NCBI GenBank assembly: GCA_003527885.1
Contig: DPWB01000313.1
Location: 1-7,714 of the forward strand
DNA length: 7,714 nt
DNA from: Candidatus Competibacteraceae bacterium
GTDB taxonomy: Bacteria > Pseudomonadota > Gammaproteobacteria > Competibacterales > Competibacteraceae
Reading direction: 5' to 3'
Under the pieces are notes generated by a model, which did not search any database, was not told where the DNA came from, and saw nothing but the letters and a program-made list of their open reading frames with translations. Of the stretch, positions 1 to 5,491 are shown piece after piece. Positions within the stretch are counted from its first letter, which is position 1. Each line of letters starts with the position of its first letter. Both the position numbers and the translations under genes were made by a program.

Positions 1-29
1 TTTTGTGCGTATGCGGCTCTTGTTTTTTT
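1..29. other. Non-genomic low-complexity junk before adapter
   Basis: These bases lie outside a complete Illumina P5 oligonucleotide, so they cannot be genomic sequence continuous with the contig. Read on the reverse strand they follow the end of the P5 oligo as a run of seven A bases and then disordered sequence. That is the usual look of a read that has run past the end of its template molecule. They should be trimmed. Confidence 0.85.
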
Positions 30-99
30 AATGATACGGCGACCGCCGAGATCTACACTAGATCGCTCGTCGGCAGCGTCAGATGTGTATAAGAGACAG
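30..99 (+). other. Illumina Nextera adapter (P5, i5 index, Tn5 mosaic end)
   Basis: The order is exactly that of a Nextera i5 adapter. The P5 flow-cell oligo occupies 30-58 with one mismatch (G instead of A at 45). An 8-base index TAGATCGC follows at 59-66, then TCGTCGGCAGCGTC at 67-80, then the 19-base Tn5 mosaic end AGATGTGTATAAGAGACAG at 81-99. This is library-preparation sequence left on a contig end, not a natural transposon. Translation through it gives the peptides MCIRDS and VYKRQ, which I know as adapter-derived artefacts in protein databases. Confidence 0.98.
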
Positions 100-100
100 C

Positions 101-379
101 AAGCCCAACGATCAAATACTGCTGGCCAGCGATGGGATTCTCACCTTGAGCGAGCGGGAAATCGGCACCGTCCTGAAGGCTGCGCGCAACCTCGCCTCCC
201 CCTGCGAGCCCTTGTTGGCGGCGGTGATGTCCCGCCAGCATCCCCAGCAGGACAATACCACCGTGCTGTGGGTCAAACAGGCGCCCACTGCTGCGGCCGA
301 GTCGTTTTGGCGCCAGCCGTGGGTGCGAAATACCTTACTGTTGGGCGTCCAGCTTTTGGCGCTGCTGGGGGCTTGGTAG
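101..379 (+). CDS. PP2C-family Ser/Thr phosphatase, C-terminal fragment with membrane tail
   Basis: This is the last 92 codons of a gene whose 5' part is lost at the contig end. The reading frame enters from the adapter, so no start is present. It begins just before LLASDGILTLSEREI, the late PP2C motif whose SDG aspartate helps bind the catalytic metals. QDNTTVLWV near residue 55 is the other conserved Asp-Asn motif of the fold. These enzymes hydrolyse phosphoserine or phosphothreonine in an Mn/Mg-dependent manner. After the domain come an Ala-rich linker and a hydrophobic stretch, NTLLLGVQLLALLGAW, which ends the protein and looks like a C-terminal membrane anchor facing the cytoplasm with its catalytic part. 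The partner kinase, if any, would lie upstream and is not visible. The gene converges on mupP (stop codons 49 bp apart). The family call is strong; the substrate is unknown. Confidence 0.85.
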   Translation, partial: KPNDQILLASDGILTLSEREIGTVLKAARNLASPCEPLLAAVMSRQHPQQDNTTVLWVKQAPTAAAESFWRQPWVRNTLLLGVQLLALLGAW

Positions 380-428
380 GGTCGTCCCAAAAGCGGCCTG
401 CTTGGGGGCCATCCGGTGGGAGTGACTT

Positions 429-1139
429 CTAAAGGCCGCTGTCGGGCGGAGCCGGTGTACCCAGCCAAGCGAATAGATCGACAGGCCTTTCCAGAAAACC
501 ATTAGCTCCCCATTCCCGAGGGCGATCCTCGGGGCTCAGATAGCCAAAGCCCGCCACCAACGTCCGCATTCCCGCCCGGTTGCCGGCCAGAATATCCCGT
601 TCGGCATCGCCCACATACAGCGAGCGCCGCGGCGTTACCGCCAAGCATTGACAGGCATGTAGCAGCGGTTCGGGGTCCGGCTTGGCTTTGTTGAGGGTGT
701 CGCCGCTCACCACGCAGGCAGCGCGCGACCACAGCGCGAGTCCTTGCAGCAGCGGTTCGGTCAGCCAGCCCGGCTTGTTGGTGACCACCCCCCAGGGAAT
801 CGCCTGCGTTTCCAGATAAGCCAACACGTCGGCCATGCCGGGAAAAAGCGCGGTTTCCACAGCGATGGCGGAGCGGTACAAGTCCAGAAAACGCCGGTTG
901 AGGCCAGCGTAGCGCGAATCGGTGGGGTTCAGGCCGAAACAGGCTTGCAACATGCCCGGCGAGCCTTGCGAAACGGTGGCGCGGATGCGGTCGACCGGCA
1001 CTGGGGCCAGGCCGCGCTCGGCGCGCAACCGGTTCAGGGCCACCGCCATATCCGGCGCGGTATCCGCCAGCGTCCCGTCCAGATCGAACAGCACGCAGGC
1101 GGGCGGCGCGGCGGTGTCAGCGCCGGTGCCGGCGGTCAT
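429..1139 (-). CDS. mupP: HAD phosphatase, probably N-acetylmuramic acid 6-phosphate phosphatase MupP (annotators may call it Gph)
   Basis: A 236-residue cytoplasmic HAD hydrolase. All four motifs are visible: DLDGT with nucleophile D19 and acid/base D21, T120 in VVTNK, K153 in KAKPDP, and the acidic motif GDAERD (D178, D182). A helical cap lies between motifs I and II. The protein resembles phosphoglycolate phosphatase. However, its C-terminal [14 protein letters not shown] stretch is the type seen in Pseudomonas MupP and unlike E. coli Gph, and it sits directly after ubiG with mtaD upstream, as mupP does in Pseudomonas. MupP dephosphorylates MurNAc-6-P in the peptidoglycan recycling route that bypasses de novo UDP-MurNAc synthesis. 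The ATG at 1139 is preferred over an in-frame TTG at 1160 because it forms an ATGA overlap with the ubiG stop, implying translational coupling. The HAD call is certain; MupP over Gph is inferred from signature and synteny. Confidence 0.82.
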   Translation of the reverse strand: MTAGTGADTAAPPACVLFDLDGTLADTAPDMAVALNRLRAERGLAPVPVDRIRATVSQGSPGMLQACFGLNPTDSRYAGLNRRFLDLYRSAIAVETALFPGMADVLAYLETQAIPWGVVTNKPGWLTEPLLQGLALWSRAACVVSGDTLNKAKPDPEPLLHACQCLAVTPRRSLYVGDAERDILAGNRAGMRTLVAGFGYLSPEDRPREWGANGFLERPVDLFAWLGTPAPPDSGL

Positions 1140-1855
1140 GCCGGGTCGGTCGGCCGGCAATGGACCAGATAGTTGACCGATACCCCCGCTCCCAACCAGT
1201 AGCGGCGAAGCAGGGGGTTGTAATGCATTCCGGTCAGATGCTGGAGCGTCAGTCCGGCCGCCCGCGCCCAGCCGTCCAGCTCCGAGGGGCGGATGAATTT
1301 GCGGTAGTCGTGCGTGCCCTTGGGCAGCAGCCGCAGCAGGTATTCCGCGCCGATGACCGCGAGCAGATAAGACTTAGGGTTGCGGTTGATGGTGGAAAAA
1401 AATAGGTGGCCCTCCGGCTTGAGCAGCCGGGCGCAGGCCCGGATCGTCGAGGCGGGATCGGGGACGTGTTCCAGCATTTCCATGCAGGTGACGATATCGA
1501 AGCGGGCCGGTTCGGTTTCGGCCAGTTGCTCGGCGGTGATGCGCCGGTAGTCGAGGGCGGCGCCGGATTCCAACTGATGCAAGCGCGCCACGGCCAGCGG
1601 CGCTTCTCCCATGTCGATGCCGGTGACCCGCGCGCCACGCAAGGCCATGCTTTCAGCCAGGATGCCGCCGCCGCAGCCCACATCCAGCACCTGTTTGTCG
1701 GTCAGCCCGCCGCCGCGTTCGGCGATGTAATCCAGCCGCAGCGGGTTGATATCGTGTAGGGGCTTGAACTCGCTGTCAGGATCCCACCAGCGGCTGGCGA
1801 GTTCCTCGAATTTGGCGATTTCCTGAAAGTCCACGTTCGGCTGGGCGGTCGTCAT
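1136..1855 (-). CDS. ubiG: Ubiquinone biosynthesis O-methyltransferase UbiG
   Basis: A full-length 239-residue class I SAM-dependent methyltransferase. UbiG performs both O-methylations of ubiquinone synthesis (on the hydroxylated polyprenylphenol and on demethylubiquinol), releasing S-adenosylhomocysteine. The start is typical of the family, with [20 protein letters not shown] and [15 protein letters not shown]. Motif I is VLDVGCGGG at residues 56-64, the acidic end of strand 2 is GID at 79-81, and [10 protein letters not shown] at 125-134 is the post-II signature. [10 protein letters not shown] (154-163) and [14 protein letters not shown] (180-193) are also UbiG hallmarks. The SAM-binding glycines and D81 are intact. 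The gene lies 69 bp after mtaD on the same strand and overlaps mupP by 4 bases. Its ribosome site is weak: an AGGA lies only one base from the ATG, so translation may rely partly on the upstream message. Identification is secure. Confidence 0.96.
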   Translation of the reverse strand: MTTAQPNVDFQEIAKFEELASRWWDPDSEFKPLHDINPLRLDYIAERGGGLTDKQVLDVGCGGGILAESMALRGARVTGIDMGEAPLAVARLHQLESGAALDYRRITAEQLAETEPARFDIVTCMEMLEHVPDPASTIRACARLLKPEGHLFFSTINRNPKSYLLAVIGAEYLLRLLPKGTHDYRKFIRPSELDGWARAAGLTLQHLTGMHYNPLLRRYWLGAGVSVNYLVHCRPTDPA

Positions 1856-1924
1856 GTCCTGTTCTACGGGCTATGGAGCGGGGGATGGAGAGGGTTTTCC
1901 GGGTTTGACCGAAGCCGTGAACGG

Positions 1925-3253
1925 TTATATCCGGCGCCCGGCGGTAATTTTGTGACGCCAGTTCCGCGCCCGCCCGATCAGGTCGTCGCTGTCCAATGTG
2001 GTCAGCCGGCGATCCGCGAGCAACTGGCGGCCGGCGACCCGGACATCGCTGACCTGATGGCGGCCGGTGGCGTACACCAGTTGCGAGATCGGGTGGTAGA
2101 CCGGCTCGGTTTCCGGCTGGCCGAGATGCACGGCCACGATATCGGCGGCTTTGCCGGGTTCCAGCGAACCGGTTTCCTCGGCCAGACCGAGCGCGCGGGC
2201 GCCGTTGAGGGTGGCCATGCGCAACACTTGGGCGGCGGGTAGGACCGTGGCGTCGCCGGCCACGCCCTTGCCGAGCAGGGCGGCGGTGCGCAACTCGCTG
2301 AACAGGTCGAGATCGTTGTTGCTCGCCGCGCCGTCGGTGCCGATGGCGAGGTTGACGCCGGCGGCATTGAGCCGGGCGGCCGGGCAAAAGCCGCTGGCTA
2401 GCTTGAGGTTGGATTCCGGGCAGTGCGCGACGTGAGCGCCGGCTTGCGCCAGCCGTTCGATCTCGGCGGTTTCCAGTTGGGTCATATGGACCGCCAGCAA
2501 GCGCGGTGACAGCAACCCCAGTTGTTCCAGCCGCCGCAACGGCCGACAGCCGTGTTCGCTTTGAAAGCGGGCGACCTCGACGGCGGTTTCATGGACGTGG
2601 ATGTGAACGGGCAGGTTCAGCTCGGCGGCCAGCCGGCCGATGCGCTCCAGCGCCGGCGCTGAAACCGTATAGGGCGCGTGCGGCGCAAAAGCGGTGCGCA
2701 CCAGGGGGTCCGCTCGCAGTTGGTCATGCAATTGCAGGCCCTTTTCCAGATACTCGTCCATGGTCCGCGCGTAGCCGGTCGGAAAATCGAAGGCGATCAA
2801 GCCCACGCAAGCGCGGATTCCACATTCCCGCGCCGCCGCCGCGACGACGTTTGGAAACATGTACATATCATTGAAGCACGTCGTTCCGCCCCGCAGCATT
2901 TCCGCCATGGCGAGCAAAGCCCCGTCGCGGACGAAGCCGGGATCGACCCAGCGGGCTTCGGCCGGCCAGATATGATCCTGCAACCAAGTCATCAGGGCCA
3001 AATCATCCGCCAGGCCGCGCAGCAAACTCATGCTGGCATGGGTGTGGGCATTGATCAGCCCCGGTATCAGAACGTGCTGGTCGAGGTCGAGGCTACGGTC
3101 GGCTCGGTAGCGGGTTGCCGCTTCCGCCCGCGGCAGGATATCGAGAATGCGGCCGTCCTGGATGGCGATGGCGTGCTGCTCCAAAACCCGGCCTTCGGGT
3201 TCGACCGGCACGATCCAGCGGGCCTTGAGCAGAGTGGCGACGGTTTGCGGCAT
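1925..3253 (-). CDS. mtaD: 5'-methylthioadenosine/S-adenosylhomocysteine deaminase (TrzA/AtzA-like amidohydrolase)
   Basis: A complete 442-residue amidohydrolase. It deaminates methylthioadenosine to methylthioinosine, and related enzymes also convert S-adenosylhomocysteine to S-inosylhomocysteine. The metal site is complete: H70 and H72 in NAHTHASMS, H219 and the adjacent E222 in HIHVHET, H256 in VHMTQL and D307 in GTDGAASNNDLD. H192 in APHAPYTVS is the conserved substrate-site residue. The small beta-sandwich domain is split between the N-terminus (about 1-60) and the C-terminus (from about 370). The ATG at 3253 has a strong GGAGGT ribosome site six bases upstream and lies about 30 bases from a TATAAT box. 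It is the first gene of the mtaD-ubiG-mupP unit. MtnA, a later step in the same pathway, lies 1.1 kb away on the other strand. A guanine or chlorohydrolase relative is the alternative, but the context favours MTA. Confidence 0.92.
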   Translation of the reverse strand: MPQTVATLLKARWIVPVEPEGRVLEQHAIAIQDGRILDILPRAEAATRYRADRSLDLDQHVLIPGLINAHTHASMSLLRGLADDLALMTWLQDHIWPAEARWVDPGFVRDGALLAMAEMLRGGTTCFNDMYMFPNVVAAAARECGIRACVGLIAFDFPTGYARTMDEYLEKGLQLHDQLRADPLVRTAFAPHAPYTVSAPALERIGRLAAELNLPVHIHVHETAVEVARFQSEHGCRPLRRLEQLGLLSPRLLAVHMTQLETAEIERLAQAGAHVAHCPESNLKLASGFCPAARLNAAGVNLAIGTDGAASNNDLDLFSELRTAALLGKGVAGDATVLPAAQVLRMATLNGARALGLAEETGSLEPGKAADIVAVHLGQPETEPVYHPISQLVYATGRHQVSDVRVAGRQLLADRRLTTLDSDDLIGRARNWRHKITAGRRI

Positions 3254-3282
3254 TCACGCACCTCCGGGTGTCGGGCCGGATG

Positions 3283-3313
3283 ATTATAGGCCTGAATTCG
3301 CTTGAATCGTGAA
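3283..3313 (-). promoter_or_regulatory. Promoter for the mtaD-ubiG-mupP operon
   Basis: On the minus strand a perfect TATAAT lies at 3288-3283, giving an expected start near 3276 and a leader of about 23 bases that contains the GGAGGT ribosome site of mtaD. The best -35 is TTCACG (3313-3308; 4 of 6 consensus bases), with a long 19-base spacer, so the promoter may be weak or activator-dependent. It lies immediately downstream of the terminator of the preceding gene, which supports an independent transcription start here. Confidence 0.5.
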
Positions 3314-3321
3314 CCGATAAC

Positions 3322-3345
3322 AAAACGCCCCGGAAGACCGGGGCG
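3322..3345 (-). terminator. Rho-independent terminator after the ompA-like gene
   Basis: A perfect 8-bp stem, CGCCCCGG pairing with CCGGGGCG around a 4-base loop (3334-3337), is followed on the minus strand by TTTT (3325-3322). It starts 28 bases past the TAA of the ompA-like gene and lies upstream of the mtaD promoter, so it ends the ompA transcript. The U tract is short, but the stem is very GC-rich. Confidence 0.85.
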
Positions 3346-3373
3346 CGGGTGATCGAGTCAGCCAGCGGACAAA

Positions 3374-3985
3374 TTATTCGCGGCACATCTCGGTCAGGGT
3401 GGTGATTTCCACGCGACGGTTCTGGGCGCGGCCTTCCGGGTTATCCCGGCCGTTGGGCAGGGTATTGGGTGCGACCGGCTGCGATTCGCCCATGCTACTG
3501 GTTCTGAGTTTGCCGGCGGGGATATTTCTGGAGGTCAGATAGCCGGCCACGGTATCGGCGCGGCGCTGGCCGAGACGCATGTTGTAGGCATCGGTACCCT
3601 TGGCGTCAGTGTGGCCCACGATCTTGATCGAGGAGACCCGTTCGGCCCGCTGGATGTCGGAGGCCAACTGATCGAGTCTGGTCCGGCCGCGCGGCTTCAG
3701 CTCGGAGCGATCGAAGTCGAACAGGGTATCGGTGCCGAGGGTGATTTTTTCACACTGCGGCGGAGCCGGTTCGACCGCCACCGCGCCACCGCACTCTGGT
3801 ACGTCCTTCTCTTGAGTCCACCACGGGGTGCGGATGCAGCGACCGTAGGGGTCCTTGACGATCTTGTCCCAAGGATCGACGGCGTAGATGCAACCATACT
3901 TGTTGATCGCGTGGGCGGGCAGGGCGGCAAACAGCATCACCGAGGCAGCCAAGCCCAAGCCAAGCTTATGGAGTTTCACTTTCAT
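3374..3985 (-). CDS. OmpA-family (Rmp-like) peptidoglycan-associated protein
   Basis: A 203-residue exported protein. It has a signal peptide with basic start MKVKLHK, a hydrophobic core and a likely cut after A26 in LPAHA. Residues 27-80 form a short cysteine-containing segment with PYGRCIRTPWWT and VPECG, followed by a Pro/Ala linker. This resembles the N-terminal region of Neisseria Rmp/RmpM as I recall it. An OmpA C-terminal domain runs from about 84 to the end: TLFDFDRSELKP, IKIVGHTDAKGTDAYN (D127), LGQRRADTVAGYL and GRAQNRRVEI (R190, R191). Such domains bind diaminopimelate peptidoglycan non-covalently from the periplasm. No beta-barrel domain is present, so it probably links cell wall to outer-membrane partners. 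The start at 3985 has GGGAGAG seven bases upstream; the open frame extends to 4159, but that extension is not coding-like and would bury the signal peptide. It carries five cysteines (32, 50, 65, 78, 201). Confidence 0.93.
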   Translation of the reverse strand: MKVKLHKLGLGLAASVMLFAALPAHAINKYGCIYAVDPWDKIVKDPYGRCIRTPWWTQEKDVPECGGAVAVEPAPPQCEKITLGTDTLFDFDRSELKPRGRTRLDQLASDIQRAERVSSIKIVGHTDAKGTDAYNMRLGQRRADTVAGYLTSRNIPAGKLRTSSMGESQPVAPNTLPNGRDNPEGRAQNRRVEITTLTEMCRE

Positions 3986-4150
3986 CGATATACTCTCCCA
4001 ATAGGCACCAAGAATTTCTGTGCGCGACACGTTGTCAAACTCGGGTCGCGGCAGGAACCGGAGTCGGTCAAACCGCAATGATGATTCATCCGGCCAGGTT
4101 GCCCGGCATTCGGGTACCGAAAGTCGCAAGCCAGCCGGCCATGATGTGTA

Positions 4151-4178
4151 ATGATACAACGTTGTGTCAGAATTGCAA
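4151..4178 (-). promoter_or_regulatory. Candidate promoter of the ompA-like gene
   Basis: On the minus strand, TTGCAA (4178-4173; 4 of 6 consensus bases) and TATCAT (4156-4151; 5 of 6) are separated by 16 bases. Transcription would start near 4144, giving a leader of roughly 160 bases before the ATG at 3985. The placement in AT-rich DNA and the overlap with the palindrome favour it, but it rests on consensus matching alone. Confidence 0.35.
4152..4169. promoter_or_regulatory. 18-bp palindromic operator candidate
   Basis: TGATACAACGTTGTGTCA is an inverted repeat with a perfect 10-bp core, ACAACGTTGT, and TGA/TCA flanks; only one base pair (4155/4166) breaks the symmetry. It covers the -10 and part of the spacer of the candidate ompA promoter, where a bound repressor would block transcription. 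A further half-site, GTTGTTTCA (8 of 9 match to GTTGTGTCA), lies at 4184-4192. The central CG is like LacI-family operators, but the regulator is not identifiable. Confidence 0.45.
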
Positions 4179-4337
4179 AAAATGTTGTTTCAGCAATAAA
4201 TGGCTTAATTTTGCGCGCTATCTAAGCATTTTGGCAAGATATTTTTGCATTTTTGGCCCCTTGGCCGGCCGTGTCGTAAGATTACAACGCCCATTATATT
4301 TTAGTCTTTTTTCAAAAATCGCCCAACCGAGCTTCCG

Positions 4338-5393
4338 ATGTCGTCCGAATATGATCGCGTGCGCGCCATGGTCTGGCACGAACAAGCGCTCGAATTGCTG
4401 GACCAGCGTCTGCTGCCAGGAACGTTGCGCTATCAGCGGTTCTCGACGGCGGCGGAGGTAGCCCAAGCCATCCGTGAGATGGTGGTGCGCGGTGCGCCGG
4501 CCATCGGTATCGCCGCCGCTTACGGGGTGGTGCTGGCGGCCAGGGATCGTCATGCCCACGACCCGAAACACTGGGTTACGCTGGTCGCTGAGGACTTGGC
4601 GCTGCTGGCGGCCGCCCGTCCGACCGCCGTCAATCTGTTCTGGGCGCTGCGGCGGATGGGACGGGTGATGGAGGAACAGCCCGCTGATCCGGTGGAGCGG
4701 CTGCTGGCCGAAGCACGGGCGATCCACCGGGAAGATATCGCCGCCAACCGCCGCATGGGGCGGTTGGGCGCGGCGCTGCTGGGCGAACGGGGCGCGGTGT
4801 TGACCCACTGTAATGCCGGTGCGCTGGCGACCGGCGGTTACGGCACGGCGCTGGGAGTGATCCGTGAAGGCTATGCGGCGGGGTTGATCGAGCGGGTTTA
4901 CGCCGACGAAACCCGGCCTTGGTTGCAAGGCGCGAGACTGACCGCCTGGGAGCTGCTGCAAGACGGTATTCCGGTGACGCTACTGGCGGATGCGGCGGCG
5001 GGTGCCTTGATGCGGCAAGGCCGAGTGCGCTGGGTCATCGTCGGGGCCGACCGGATCGCGGCCAACGGCGATGTCGCCAACAAGATCGGTACTTATTATC
5101 TGGCGGTGGCCGCCCGCCATCACGGGGTGCGGTTCATGGTGGTGGCGCCGGCCTCGACCGTGGATCTGAGCGTCGGCGACGGCTCGGCCATCCCCATCGA
5201 GCAACGCGCCGCCGAGGAACTGCTGGCGCTGGGGGGACAGCCGGTGGCGGCGGCTGGAGCGGAGGTCTGGAATCCGTCGTTCGACGTGACTCCGGCGGCG
5301 TTGGTCGATGCGCTGGTCACGGAACGCGGGGTGGTGCTGGCGCCGGACGCGGAAAAGATGGCGCGGTTGATGGAGAGCGAAGACTCTCGCTAG
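4338..5393 (+). CDS. mtnA: Methylthioribose-1-phosphate isomerase MtnA
   Basis: A complete 351-residue MtnA, the normal length. It interconverts 5-methylthioribose-1-phosphate and 5-methylthioribulose-1-phosphate in methionine salvage, in the cytoplasm. [13 protein letters not shown] (51-63) is the phosphate-binding loop. [11 protein letters not shown] (155-165) carries the catalytic C158, and [22 protein letters not shown] (235-256) carries the catalytic D238. The late PASTVDLSV and [12 protein letters not shown] motifs are also typical of MtnA and distinguish it from the eIF2B subunits of the same fold. The ATG at 4338 gives a ten-residue extension before [14 protein letters not shown]; the in-frame ATG at 4368 is a possible alternative, and neither has a good ribosome site. 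With MtaD nearby, the route is probably MTA to methylthioinosine, phosphorolysis, then MtnA. The purine phosphorylase and the MtnBCD steps are not in this window. Confidence 0.96.
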   Translation: MSSEYDRVRAMVWHEQALELLDQRLLPGTLRYQRFSTAAEVAQAIREMVVRGAPAIGIAAAYGVVLAARDRHAHDPKHWVTLVAEDLALLAAARPTAVNLFWALRRMGRVMEEQPADPVERLLAEARAIHREDIAANRRMGRLGAALLGERGAVLTHCNAGALATGGYGTALGVIREGYAAGLIERVYADETRPWLQGARLTAWELLQDGIPVTLLADAAAGALMRQGRVRWVIVGADRIAANGDVANKIGTYYLAVAARHHGVRFMVVAPASTVDLSVGDGSAIPIEQRAAEELLALGGQPVAAAGAEVWNPSFDVTPAALVDALVTERGVVLAPDAEKMARLMESEDSR

Positions 5394-5412
5394 CCGCACC
5401 ACCTTGACGGTG

Positions 5413-5437
5413 CTCCCTGCCCTTGCGGGAGAGGGAG
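5413..5437. terminator. Convergent-junction hairpin (possible bidirectional terminator)
   Basis: CTCCCT (5413-5418) pairs with AGGGAG (5432-5437), and inside it CCC pairs with GGG around a TTGC loop. It lies 20 bases after the mtnA stop. There is no T-run on either side, so intrinsic termination is doubtful. The sequence also resembles the CCCTCTCCC/GGGAGAGGG-type hairpins found scattered in intergenic DNA of many proteobacteria. Confidence 0.35.
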
Positions 5438-5448
5438 TTGCAAGAGAG

Positions 5449-5463
5449 CGGGCGGAACGCCCG
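5449..5463. terminator. Hairpin downstream of class II aldolase gene
   Basis: CGGGCG (5449-5454) and CGCCCG (5458-5463) form a perfect 6-bp stem around three bases. An overlapping alternative pairs GGCGGA (5451-5456) with TCCGCC (5471-5476). It starts 29 bases past the fba stop on the minus strand. Only a pyrimidine-rich, not U-rich, stretch follows, so this is a weak terminator candidate. Confidence 0.35.
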
Positions 5464-5491
5464 GAGCGCGTCCGCCGCCGTGACCGGGAGT

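Larger units (their letters stand above)
3986..4337. promoter_or_regulatory. Divergent ompA-like / mtnA intergenic control region
   Basis: This is 352 bases without a supported gene. The half nearest the ompA-like gene (to about 4140) is GC-rich like coding DNA and includes a small TTCGG-GTA-CCGAA hairpin at 4109-4121. From 4141 to about 4320 the sequence is markedly AT-rich, as expected for promoters. It contains the palindrome at 4152-4169 and a TATATT box at 4295-4300 that could serve mtnA, though no convincing -35 precedes it. A perfect TTGACA on the minus strand (4038-4033) has no good -10 partner. Confidence 0.6.

Noticed and set aside
81..99. Tn5 mosaic end as a natural mobile element
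   Set aside because: It is joined to the Nextera index and P5 oligo, so it is the synthetic tagmentation adapter.
386..406. Hairpin CCCAA...TTGGG between the PP2C and mupP stops as a terminator
   Set aside because: The stem is short and interrupted and lacks a T-run on either strand.
31..432. 133-codon plus-strand open frame beginning in the adapter
   Set aside because: It starts inside the P5 oligo and continues out of frame through the PP2C gene; the PP2C motifs lie in a different frame.
2678..3283. 201-codon plus-strand frame opposite mtaD
   Set aside because: It overlaps the metal-site motifs of mtaD antisense, lacks a domain I recognise and covers the mtaD promoter and ribosome site.
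3986..4159. N-terminal extension of the ompA-like gene to 4159
   Set aside because: The extension has no recognisable family sequence and would place the signal peptide internally; the ATG at 3985 has a good ribosome site and an immediate signal peptide.
4141..4337. SAM- or SAH-sensing riboswitch ahead of mtnA
   Set aside because: No paired-stem arrangement or conserved riboswitch core could be seen in this AT-rich stretch; it looks like promoter DNA.
4218..4961. 247-codon minus-strand frame opposite mtnA
   Set aside because: It is antisense to a clearly conserved gene and has the His/Arg/Gln/Pro-rich composition of a GC-rich shadow frame with no recognisable domain.
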